DNA of 64,000 nt, taken from Argentina anserina. Lineage: Eukaryota; Streptophyta; Magnoliopsida; Rosales; Rosaceae. Under the pieces are notes generated by a model. The model was not told the DNA's origin and did no database searches. It saw only the letters and a program-made list of their open reading frames with translations. The position numbers and the translations under genes are program-made. How positions within the stretch are numbered: the stretch's first letter is position 1; every line of letters starts with the position of its first letter. Of the stretch, positions 24,036 through 35,200 are shown piece by piece. Location of the stretch: the NCBI RefSeq assembly GCF_933775445.1, contig NC_065875.1, positions 16,305,555-16,369,554 on the forward strand, written 5' to 3'.

Positions 24036-24321
24036 ACCTTCAGCCTTATTTGTGTCATCATTCTCAGGCCAATCAGATTTTTTTTTGGCTACAAAGGGGA
24101 CCTAAAAGGCCTAGAAAAAAAACAGACTAAATATTAAAGCAGGCTCTTGTGCGCCTACATCTAACAACACTGGTCATATCGTCTAACAAAGCATGCGCAA
24201 CATGTGCATGGGAATCAACAAACTCAATCAGCCCCAACTTATGAGAAATACTTTTTTTACCAAGGCATGAGAAATACCTTCAGCCTCATTTATGTCATCA
24301 TTCTCAGGCCAATCGGATTTT
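24036..24321. repeat. direct repeat, about 46 bp, 240 bp apart
   Basis: ACCTTCAGCCTTATTTGTGT... at 24036-24081 recurs with a few changes at 24276-24321, both ending GGCCAATC(A/G)GATTTT. The intervening DNA starts with a T-run and GGCTACAAAGGGGACC. This could be a long target duplication around an insertion or a simple local duplication. Confidence 0.75.
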
Positions 24322-25360
24322 CAATCTCCACTATTGGATTTATATCGTTCAAGTCAATATTATGACCTATATGTGTTAGCTACTTCTTATATATGATTAT
24401 GGTATGTTTATATTACGTACTGCTCTTCATACTTGTCTTCCATGTTTAATTGTACCTCATTGGAATTCTAGCACTAGTAATGAGTAATTATTATGTATAC
24501 CCGGAACACCACGTGATACTGTCATCTGATGTATATAGCCAATCATATTACTTCATGGTGTGGTAAACATGTACGCGGTGAAAGAGTAAAAGATTATTTA
24601 AATATGTGTAACCAATCAAAAATAAACACAATAAAAAATGGACTAATAACATTAAAAAAGTATGCCACGTAAACTATATACGGTTATATATAATAATTTT
24701 TCAATGAGTAAATGTAATCCCCTTCGATGTTTACCTTGGATGCCTTTCTTTCCTTTTCTGTTCATTTCGTTGATGCAACAATAAAATGATATTGTTCGGG
24801 TGACGTTGGTGCACATGTATGCATATTCATTACCTGCGGTGGATCCAACTCAAAGTCCCTTATGCTTATGCCCAAATAAGAAAGGTAAGATTTTTGAGGT
24901 AAAAAAAAATAGAACGATTTCTTGTAAAATAAAACCCAACGCAATTATTCCAAATTTTTATCATTGGAAAAAAATAACTTCATACACAACCCCTTATAAA
25001 AAAAAGTCTCATTAAAATATCATTTTCAACCTTGCACACATCTATACCCTCTCTCATTTTTTCCCTTATGATAGTGTAATTCTAAAAATTTTAAACGCTT
25101 AAAAGTTCAATAAAGATCAATTCTGTAAATTATGAATTGAAACAAAATTCATTTATTAAATTAATTATATCAAACAAATGAACATGTTAAAATTATTAGT
25201 CTCATAATTATTATTGGTATGGACACAAGTACGTGCGCAGGCGATCAATCTAATTTTTAACTAACCAAACACGTACTGATTGATACATTATGTGCATCAG
25301 CTGGTGGGAAAACCATGTCATGGCAATAGTTACAACTTACAAGACTATTGAACCACAACA
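24322..25360. other. downstream region of phylloplanin unit 2
   Basis: There is no gene. A stretch near 24745-24800 (CTTTCTTTCCTTTTCTGTTC) aligns with the downstream of unit 3 near 30855. From about 25240 it aligns with DNA near 39170, so this is part of the tandem unit. Confidence 0.45.
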
Positions 25361-25365
25361 CGTAG

Positions 25366-26540
25366 GCCGAATTTGGGAGTGCTTTTGGAACCTGCTTTTG
25401 GTCCAAAATCATGATAAATGCGGGTGTTTGGTGAGACCTAAAAAACTGCTTTTAGTGGAAGCGATTCTCCTTACAACATGTTTTGAAGAAACAGGGTAGC
25501 AGGTGCTTTTGAAATTGCTTTTGTGGGAACCCTCTGCCAAAACATGGAACCTTAAATGAATTTCTTGCAAGTCATAGTTTGTCCCCGTTCTAACCCAGCA
25601 ACTCTTCTAAAACCTTACTGCATCCTCTATGATCAACATGGAAAAACCATATTTTGTTCCTGGGTATGAGGTACAACCCTTGATTAAGTTGGATATGCAT
25701 GCTTTGAAGTCTTCAATTTGATATGTTTCTTATAATAAATGAGAAAGATTAATCGGGCATGATTATAATCAAAGGAAGGATGTCGAATCCCTCAATTTGA
25801 GTCAAATTCATCAATTTGATCTGTCAAATATGGTGAAGGAAAGCTCTTGATTTTTCATGCTTTCACGCAGTGTTTACCCATAAGTGAAATAATTGATTAT
25901 CAACATTACGGTTTTGAGGTTGTTGTTGAAAAAGGAGAATATCATTCATCGAAATTCCATGGTTTCTGGGTGATTGGATAAAGTGTGCTCATGGTGCAGA
26001 CTGCAGATATATTACTGATTGGATTATTGGTTAAATAGATATCACAAGAGATGACTTTATATTATAAAATATTCCTAGATTTGTAGAGAACTCCCAACAT
26101 TAATAATTTTGCTCCGTCTGAACCAGAAAACTCTAGAATCTAGACGATCACCACCGCCGCTTCCGATTTATTTTCCGGTTTCCTCCTCATGGCGGCGACA
26201 GAGTCCAAGGTAGTGACTGAGGTTGCGAAGATTGACCTAATTGAGGACGATAATGAGTTCATGGAGTTTGAAATCAATGAAGAATGGGAGAAGAGAGAGG
26301 AAGGTAAGGAAGTGACACAACAGTGGGACTGTAGGAGGATGATTGGGATGATGATGATGTTAATGATGACTTCCAGTTAGTGTAAGAATATAATATTGAT
26401 CCAAACCCTAATAAATACTTTAAAAAAATAATTATAAAAAGTGTTTACCATATTCTTCTAATAATAGTTTCAAAAATAATTATGCTTACAGTAGCTTTAA
26501 AAATAATTATGCTCACAACATAACTGTGCCAAAATTAGGC
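25366..26540. mobile_element. hAT-like non-autonomous element carrying a DSS1/SEM1 exon
   Basis: The left end GCCGAATTTGGG and the complement of the right end GCCTAATTTTGG form short inverted repeats flanked by CGTAG on both sides (25361-25365, 26541-26545). The left subterminal region has GTGCTTTTGG, CTGCTTTTGG and CTGCTTTTAG motifs common in hAT MITEs. The paralogous segment near 39280 lacks the insert: ACATTTAGTTTCGAGGC aligns with the two joined flanks. Inside lies a fragment of a cellular gene (26189-26375) with its leader. There is no transposase. Confidence 0.7.
26189..26375 (+). pseudogene. captured first exon of 26S proteasome subunit DSS1/SEM1
   Basis: DSS1/SEM1 is a small, very acidic proteasome-lid subunit that also binds BRCA2. 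From the ATG the frame reads acidic motifs DLIEDDNEFMEFEINEEW and KEVTQQW. After an 8-base insertion (about 26328-26335) the ancestral frame continues as EDDWDDDDVNDDF, the family's central signature. Homology ends at CCA|GTTAGT, a plausible 5' splice site and the usual intron position, so it was copied as genomic DNA and not through a spliced RNA. The leader CGCCGCTTCCGATTTATTTT also looks like real 5' UTR. The frameshift makes it non-coding for the tail. It sits inside a hAT-like element. Confidence 0.8.
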
Positions 26541-26545
26541 CGTAG

Positions 26546-27400
26546 TTTTTAGCCTGCAGCAGCTCGCTAGCCGTAATGGATCAGCTAATCCATGAATAGG
26601 CAAGTTCACAAGCTAGATGGGCAAGACATCTACCATTCTCGTTTTCTACAGAGATGGCCTGGGTAAGAGATGCCACACATGGTGCCTTCTCATAATTATT
26701 CAACTGCCTCCTCATAATTATTCAATCTTCCTTTGCTATGTGACATAGATCATTATCGGATGTGTGCTTCAAACGTATATATTTGCATGTTTTCATTTTC
26801 AATTTTCCAATCTAGATATCATGCATGAATGCTAGCTAGAAGTGACTTTGATTTAGAAATGGAACAAATCATGAATGGAAAACACGTACAGTATGTAGAC
26901 ATCGGGCATGAATGCTAGAAGTGATTATGTTTTAAGAATTAATCACGACGATATCATTTGTTTGCGTACCTACTTTATTGATTCGAGCTTCATTGTGTTT
27001 AAGCAACTATACTAAACAGAGTATCTTGATCTTCATCCAAAAACCAAAGTATCTTGATGCGAGCGTTTCCCTCATTCACCGAGCTAGGAAGAATTAAATT
27101 AGATGTACTCATCAACTAATGCCAAACTGCAAGAAGTCGAAAACTATGTGCGGCTGTGCGTTACCACCTTAATAAAATTAAACCAACTCTTTAGCATTCG
27201 CCATGTCATAATATTTGTCTTCTTCAAAGGTACCGGTAATTCCTTATTCTTAAGAGACGCCTCCATGCATTTGAGTTATTTGACAAGCAGCAGAATAGAA
27301 CCTCGGAACTGATCAACCTTCTTAATTAGCAGCCGGCCAGGGCATGCATTCTTTCTGGCAATCAATCAATTTTTGGTGTAAATAGTTTCTCCGATCATCA
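26546..27400. repeat. conserved non-coding block, copy A of a duplicated segment
   Basis: This aligns by eye with 39286-40360 in the same orientation. Shared phrases are ATGGATCAG(C/A)TAATCCATGA, CCAATCTAGATATCATGC, TACTTTATTGATTCGAGC and CTTTCTGGCAA(T/C)(C/A)AA. It lies downstream of phylloplanin unit 2 as copy B lies downstream of unit 3, so it belongs to the tandem duplication. No open frame is conserved between the copies. Confidence 0.75.
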
Positions 27401-27990
27401 TTTCTTCCAGATTAGCGGACATTGTAGGTACATGTACCGATGTACGTACGTATAATAGAAACTCAAATCCCTTGCTAAATCACAGGAACCCTAGCTAGTC
27501 TGAAAATTATCATTTTCTGAGAATGGGGTCGTAAAGTGCTATGTATATAGTACGAGAAGCAGAGAAATCGAGAAGAACAGGCTTGAGCCGCTTGACGGGT
27601 CTGGGATCACAGAGGAGTTGGCAACTTGGCATGGCCGAAGCTTGTCGCTACCGGAAGATTAATAAGTTGTATACGAGAGAAAGATCAAGATCTAAAAGTA
27701 TAATTATCAGCCATGAAAAAAAAATAACTTAACCAACAAAGAGAAGTTCTCTTTGGTTTTTATTTTTTCCCAATGTGCTATACTAGCTCATTTATTTGCG
27801 TAACTGATAACAACAAACTTGGTATCAACCAGATTGGAGTGCGTGTGTGGCATTGTTCCCAGTTCCCACTAGTACCAACGCACAAAGTGTTGAAATCAAA
27901 TTGTTTCCTTGAATATTATAATTTTTTTTTTTGCCTTTTTGTTTCCTTTTGGGTCTCTATTCTTAGAAAATTCTCAAATCATCTTAGAAT
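27401..27990. other. intergenic, nothing recognised
   Basis: This short AT-rich stretch contains open frames (27541-27732, 27773-27997) that match nothing known and are not supported by splice or promoter signals. Confidence 0.4.
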
Positions 27991-29014
27991 GACATAAATG
28001 TTGATTTGCACTCAAAACTTGGCTGAAATTATCAATTTGCACCCCGAACTTGCATTTGAATCAATTTACCTCCTAAATTTGGTAAAAATTGCCGATTTAT
28101 ATCCCGAACTTGTATTTGAGTCAATTTACCTCCTAAACTTGGTAAAAATTGCCGATTTGCACCCCATCCGTTAAATTTAACTGTTTCTATCCAATTTTGC
28201 GTCACATATCATGCATTTAAGGGGTAATATTGTCATTATATATTTATTCATATTGAATAATGAAATAAATTAATAAAATTACTTAAGAGGAACACTTGCT
28301 ACAATGTTTGTTTTTTCGAAACATGTTATTGATTTATATATTTATTATTTTATGTGATATGGTATGTTAAAAGATATTAGAAAAAATAGAAATAAATAAA
28401 TACATTGAAAATTAAAAATAAATGTGTGTTCCGAGAGAATTACTATTCTACCATTGTGTGTCTTAGCCTTATTAGGTTTCCTGTTAGAGATAGATTCGCA
28501 TCTCTGTAATATATTAGGACTCCGAATTCTACATGATTGTGGTTATGTAATGCCTATATATTGGCCTCATTATCAATCAATAAACGGTTACGTTCTGTTC
28601 TATTACGTCGTTATTATTCTCGTTTTGTTCATCCTCCAACAATGTGTACATATAAAAATATATTTATACACAACACACTATATTTGAATTGGTGGGTATA
28701 TTGAATATATAATTCAAAGTAGGGTTAAGTAGGTAGAAAAAAAGATGTAAATAAATAATTTGATTAACAAAATAATCCTCATTTTAAAGAATATTTTTAT
28801 TTGTTTTTAAGAAAAATATAAATAGAAAATGACAACATTACCCCTCATGTGCATGACATGTTACGCAAAATTGGATAAAAACAGTTAAATTTAACGGATG
28901 TGGTGCAAATCGGCAATTTTTACCAAGTTTAGGAGGTAAATTGAGTCAAATGCAAGTTTATGGTGCAAATTGACAATTTCAGCCAAGTTTAAGATGCAAA
29001 TCGACATTTATGCC
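27991..29014. mobile_element. Mutator-like MITE with about 200-bp terminal inverted repeats
   Basis: The ends GACATAAATGTTGATTTGCA and the complement GGCATAAATGTCGATTTGCA continue as inverted arms of about 200 bp. They are flanked by 9-bp duplications TCTTAGAAT (27982-27990) and TCTTAAAAT (29015-29023), the Mutator signature. The left arm holds an extra tandem copy of an internal module of about 60 bp (starting TAAAAATTGCCGATT, at about 28083 and 28143). The centre is AT-rich with no transposase. Confidence 0.9.
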
Positions 29015-29860
29015 TCTTAAAATTAACTCCCTGCTTTATGTAAGACGAAGCCACAGATCCATTCTCACAAAAGTAAAATGAAAACAGCCTTAGATCCAAA
29101 AGACAACAACAAAACATTCCCACCAAATTGATGACCACTCCACTGAAGATTTGAGGCAATCATCAAATATTATGCTCTCTACTTCTCTCTTCATCAAGAA
29201 ATCAGCAATTTTCACACTTCTTCAAGTACAAAGAACTCATAGCGGTTTGTTACAAAGCTTTAATTGATCTAAAACCTCACATATCCGGTTGGACAATGGA
29301 TTCAAGTGTACAACAAACTAAAAATCGAATTGTGTTGGATGAACTGATCATTTTGTAGGGTGATAATCAGCCAAACTCTAAGAAAATTATGACATAATTT
29401 TTTTTTCTGAAAGAAAATTATGATATTAGGCAATATAAGAAATATAAGAAATTTTGACTATTTATAGGATAGAGTTAGGCAATATTAGAAGATGTACCGC
29501 CAAATCTATTAATTATCAATATCAAGTTGAGATTAATTAGCAACAATAAGATCGAATTACTAATCTAAATCCTGTCTTACCATTCAACTATATATGAATC
29601 CACATTAATCAAATTCAATATATAGAAGCCACGATGATTTCCATATATATAGTATTTAGATGCTACTCAATCAATGAATGAATGACACTTCATTGGGAAT
29701 ATTAGAGTACGTAAATTTAGAAACTTTCCATTATATCTAGGTGAGGAGCAATGTGACCGGTCTAAGAGCAACATTTACGTTAATGACTTTCTGTCAATTT
29801 GAACTAGAAAATTTGGCAGCAAAGTACATAACCTCTGGGGAGCTTGCATGGCAGACTTTC
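29015..29860. other. upstream region of phylloplanin unit 3
   Basis: No gene. From about 29520 the sequence aligns with upstream DNA of unit 1 (CAATGAATGAATGACACTTC near 29671; TTTCTGTCAATT near 29787). This probably holds the promoter of the only intact phylloplanin copy. Confidence 0.5.
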
Positions 29861-29870
29861 CTATAAATTG
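29861..29870 (+). promoter_or_regulatory. TATA box, phylloplanin unit 3
   Basis: CTATAAATTG lies 113 bases upstream of the ATG at 29974, which predicts a leader of about 80 bases. The box and its spacing are conserved in unit 1. Confidence 0.7.
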
Positions 29871-29973
29871 GTTACTTCACACACAACTAATCATCCAGAC
29901 ATTAGTTTTTTGCAATATATATGATCTAGCAATATATACCACCATATCAGCATAAGTACTTGCGTAATCAATA

Positions 29974-30646
29974 ATGGCGCCCTCCAACAAAACAATGTTG
30001 TTTGTGTGCATATTGGTTGCTACCGTGGCGGTTGCCCAAGGAACTTTTATTTTTGGTGGAGGTATCCCCGATTTATTTACTACAACCCAAATCACAGGCG
30101 TGGTCTTCTGCACTCCCAATGGTACTGTCACTGTTGGCTCTGGAGGCGTCATTACAAGCCCACCATTCCCATGTAAGATAGTTAATTACCAATCAGCGCA
30201 ACAATATAAATGATATATTGACTGTGTTGCTTGATTACCTGGCGATCATGATGTGTGGTTGACAATTTTTTCATGTTGATCATCAGGCTAGAAATATGCA
30301 TGCATATCTAGTAAGATAAATTGTAGAGTTGATCTCTTGTACATGCATATATGCAGTTGCTCTTGTCCAGCTACGTTGCGGAACAGGCACAGGTCTTACG
30401 ATTGCAAATGCGATTACCAACACCGCCGGACAGTTTACAATCACTGTGAACGGTGTGACCTATTCAACCGCTCAAATAGTAGCCGGATGTCGTGTAGTGG
30501 TTACCACCCCTCTTGCGAGGTGCAACACTACTCTGTCTTCAAACGGAACTCTCACGTCGAACTTACAAACAGCAGGATCTATAACTCTGCCACCATTTTT
30601 CCGCATCAACTTTGTCACTCCAACTGGATTCACAGCCACCCCTTAA
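29974..30646 (+). CDS. phylloplanin-like secreted protein, unit 3 (intact, 2 exons)
   Basis: This is the only intact member of the local array. Exons 29974-30172 and 30357-30646 join T|TT to give 162 residues. The signal peptide is MAPSNKTMLFVCILVATVAV with cleavage likely after AQG. The mature protein shows ITGVVFC, FPFALVQLRCG, ITNTAGQF, GCRVVVTTPLARCNTTL and a hydrophobic tail ending GFTATP. This order matches tobacco phylloplanin (ISGLVFC ... VQLRCG ... VVATPLSTCNATL) and more loosely the Ole e 1-like fold. Several N-x-S/T sites suggest glycosylation. Family members are exported to the leaf surface through trichomes and act against oomycete spores; that role here is inferred. The intron is GT-AG with acceptor ATGCAG. 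Confidence 0.85.
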
Positions 30647-31464
30647 ACTTAATTATATAGTTAAAGTATGCGAAATGGCCTATATCTACGTACTTTATAG
30701 TTAAATAAATAAAGATCAGTTAAAGATATGTACCGGTAACAACCAGCTGATCGATATTAATCTACGCTCTTAAGTATAACTGTCCTAGTTGTAATGAATA
30801 AAGACCATGTATGTTAATCAAAAATATAAAGGACATAATGACATATATCTTGCTCCATTGGCTTCTTTTCTTTTCTGTTCATTCCTTTGCAGCAATACGG
30901 ATCAATAGGAACTAGCGACGACTAGTGACATTAATTGGCACAGGCATATATGCTCAATGGTCACTGCAAAGTAAACTATCTATGCATTTAATAACCGGGT
31001 TTAATGACTATTTGGCGATATGGTCCTCAAAACCGAATTATGTGGCAAAAATTATGTCTCAAATGTTATTAGAATTATGCAAGTTATGACTAGCCACTTC
31101 ATCAAACTTCATAATATGGTCTTTTTGTGCGATACTGAATCACTGAAGAGGGGGGAGGGGGATGCCGGGTCTCAGAAAAATGCATGAAATGGGGATGTCA
31201 ACGTTTCAGCAGAGAGCTGTGCCTGGCTCTGTGATCATGTCATGTCAAACAGATCGAATGAATTATGCAGTCAAGATATTAATTGGTGTGGGATAGTATA
31301 TAGGAGACAGCGAGTTTGGATAGGCATTAAACTAAGAGAGACTCGAATCAAATTGCACCAGCCTTTCGTTCACAGTCAAGAATCCTATGCCAGGTTTTGG
31401 ATCCAAGGTTGATAGTTTTTTTGCCTCAACTTATGCGACTGCCATTGGACTGAATGGAGTACAT
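30647..31464. other. downstream region of phylloplanin unit 3
   Basis: 3' UTR and spacer, with AATGAATAAAG near 30797 as a possible poly(A) signal. Parts align with the downstream regions of units 1 and 2. No further gene. Confidence 0.45.
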
Positions 31465-32240
31465 AAAATGAACCATCTTTTTTTTTTATGAATTACCTAA
31501 ATCCCACTTTAGGTGCAGTTAACGTGGCATAACCACGTCACAAAATCGTAAATCTTTTATTTTTTATTTTGGGTAATTACAATATATTTTTTTATTATTC
31601 TCGTACTTATCTTTTAAATCTTTTTTTGTCTAATCATTCCATGACATTTTTGTCAGAAGTTATTTTCTTCTCTCTTTCAATCCCTATTCGTCCTCTCCAC
31701 CATAGCTTCCATCGTCTCCTCTTCAATCAATTGGAACAAAATCATTTCAATCTAATAACGGTTCTATCATTAACTCTCTACCCATTAATCTAATCATTAA
31801 TTAATATTAAACAGATTGGCATGTTTGGAATTATGATCTAGGGAAAAATTATGTGTTAAGAATTTTTGCAACCATTTTCCAAAGTGTTGTGCACTGATGG
31901 TTTAGACTTCATTACTATGCGTCGATTCTTTAACAGATAATTCAACTAATAGTGATAGGTACCCAGAAAATTGAGGGAAAATTGAAACCCTAATACTAAT
32001 TGTGCAAACTTCCCCTAAAATCACAACTTTGTTTTCAGTTTAATAAATTTTACACCGATGGAATGAGGAACAAAGAAAATGAGAGGATAATATCAATAAA
32101 AAGCTAAAACAAAAATCTAAGATTTTTTTCATGTGGCAAAAAAACTACATATGAGAAAACCTAAATTGGAGATCTAGATGAACAATGATTGACGAGGAAC
32201 AAAGAGAAAATTGCCTAGGCGGCAATGTGGAGTAATCCTA

Positions 32241-35200
32241 TGTAACAACACGAAATTTTACTATATATATGTGTGTATTTCTTAATAATTAAGTTATATT
32301 TAGATAGGATCATCCATGTTTATCCATTACATTTCTTCATGATTAAGTTATATTATGATAAGATAATTCATGCTCATCTATTTACATTTCTTGGTTATTA
32401 AGTTATACCTAGATAAGATCATTCATATTTATCCCTTTATATTTTCTAGATATGATCATTCATGTTGATCTTTTCATTTCTTGCTTATCAAGTCCTATAG
32501 CTAGATAAGACCAATCATGGTATTCTCTTCATATCTACTTAACCATCAAGTCATTTGGTGAGTTTAGACAAATATATCTACAGCAGATTCACTTGTTTTG
32601 CTTGATGACCAAGATTTAGTTTGCTTGATTAACAAGAACTTTTGCTTGGTGGCCAAGAAATACAGTAGTATAATAGAAGCTGCATGCACTTGATTCTTAC
32701 AACTAGATATAACAGAGCATAACATGAGGGAGAGGGAGAAGGAGGTAGAGAAGGGAAAGAAGGGAAACAGAAAAGAAAGAAATAGAAAAGAGAGTTAGTG
32801 AGAGAGCATTACGTGAGGAAGTAAATGTATTAAGGAGAGGAAGAAAACAAATAGAGCACAGAGTAGATTAAAGGAGAAGATAGAAGAACCAAATATTAGG
32901 ACCAGCAAAGAAGATAAAGAGCAAGATAGGAGAGAAGCAACAATTAGTTCAATACATACATTTGAGATTCAAAGGTTATTTCAATCACATATGCTACTTA
33001 TTTATTCTTTCTTTTCTGCTCACATTAGTTCTTGTTTAGCCTAGTTCTTGTATAAATTAGCTTATGCTTTTATTCAGTTCATATCCTACATGTTTTCCAA
33101 ATATATTGCAAGCACATAAGGATATTAAGATCATTTAGCAATATTGTTCTACAGTTTTTTGGTGTCCTGATCAATTATAAGGTTATTGTTGGCTTATGAT
33201 TCTTCATTTGTTTTATAGAATAAGAGTTTAGAATGACTATGGACCTCATATGATAAATTATACGTCCATAGAGAAGATTAAGAATCTTAAACTTAGTATG
33301 AACTGATGCAACATTCATTTGGGAAATTTCTGTTTAATAATCATTTGATCTTGAGACTTGAGCAAACCATATACTTTGATTTTGGTATTTGTTTCAGTAA
33401 CAATTTGTATGATCGAAAGCTTATATATATTGTTTGATTATGTGTAGTTTGATGCAATTTCAGTTTGAAATTCGTTGGTCAAATTTGAGTCAAAAAGCAT
33501 ATGTTTGCGGTATGCAAACCATTTTTGAGATTTAAACTTGACCAACGAAATTTTAAACCCAGCAGCCTTTTAATTAAACAACTGCATGTTTTAGTTCAAT
33601 AGTTGAGGTTATTGTTTGTACTAAAGGTGTAGTAAATACGTCAAAGATCATTTGGGAGTTGGAATCTCTTGCAAATGATTTTTTTTCTAGATTAAATTGT
33701 AATTTTTCAATGTTAAAGGTCAATACCAGTTATATTCTGAAAACCAGGTTTTCTGAGTTTTCAACCCAGATGTGTTTTTACTAAACCCTGTACATTTTGG
33801 TTTGTTAAATGAAGTTAGTGTCTTCACAAGTGTTTTAGAGGACATCTTAAATATTATTTAAGAATCAAATCTCTTGAAAGGAGGTTTTTAGATGAAGTTA
33901 TTGTCACATTTCTGGAAAAGAATGCAAGCAGTATATTTGAGATAATTTAACGATTAGCAAGTGTAATTCAAGTATTACACTCACTAAGATAATGAAAAAC
34001 CTGTGAATAAATTTTTTTCGACAAAGAAGATAAACGAAACGAACAACTGTAAACATTTCCACGAATTCTACAAGTTACAGAGTTTACAAACGACATGCGG
34101 TAGATGGTGAAATGTCACCGGCCTAATCTAACAAAATACAACAACTCAAGTAAAAATAACAAGTACAAAGGTGATTTAATATTCTAAGTAACCTCGGAGA
34201 TACAGATATAAGAATTAAAGACGAGGAAGACAAACACAAAGGCAATAAATGAATGTTGACTCTCTATCGATGCTCCTAGCTCCAGAATATCAATTCTAAC
34301 CTGCAAGACACTATAGTATGGGTGAGAATCGTCCTCGCTTGCCTAGTAGGGGTCAGCCCACTCATGATTTTGAAAACCAAAATCGGGTAAGGATATAAAG
34401 TTTTATAAAACGTTTGAGAATAGTTTGAGCTCAAAGAAAACCTTTTCTCAAAAAAAGAAAAACAATGCAGATTTAATAAACATATCATGCTAAAACAGTA
34501 GGGATCCATTTCATAGGATTGTAATAAATATTAGGAATACATGACCAATCCTAACGACTAGGAGGGAATAGAGTCACCCCTTAAGTCGAGGACAACTACG
34601 GTTATTGCTAATAATAACAATAAGTGAGTGAGAGTGTCCATTTAAAACAATATCCTAAAATAAATGAATAACATGCAAGGTGGAATAGTAACAGGGCATT
34701 GCCCCACCGGAGGTTTTACAGTTTCGACACCAAGTCCTGGACTGGTATCCCAGAACCCCATTACTCTCAGGTCTATAACATTCTAAACAATCTTATTTTA
34801 AAGTGTCTAGTCTCGGGTTTTCACAAGCATTTAATATATCAATAATAACTCAAATAATAATTAACCCCGAGTCCTAGACTATTAATTTCATATAATTGGC
34901 CAAAACAACATGAGAGGGTTAGCTCCCCTACTTGGAATAACGTGCAGAATTCCCCAAGTCCATAACGTATGCTCCCGCTCCAAAATACGTTGTTGTTGCT
35001 CTAAGAATTGAACAACTCTTGTAACACCTTTTTCTGAATTCCAACGAAATGTAGAAGAGTCAATCTCAAATCCGAAACTCATAGATTAATGACTTGACCT
35101 TCTTCCCTAGTTTGACCTTCTATTGACTAAGTATTTCTTGGTTTGATCAGGAGTAGAGTATGTTAACCTTGTTTGACCTTTTATCGACTAATTCTCGGAT

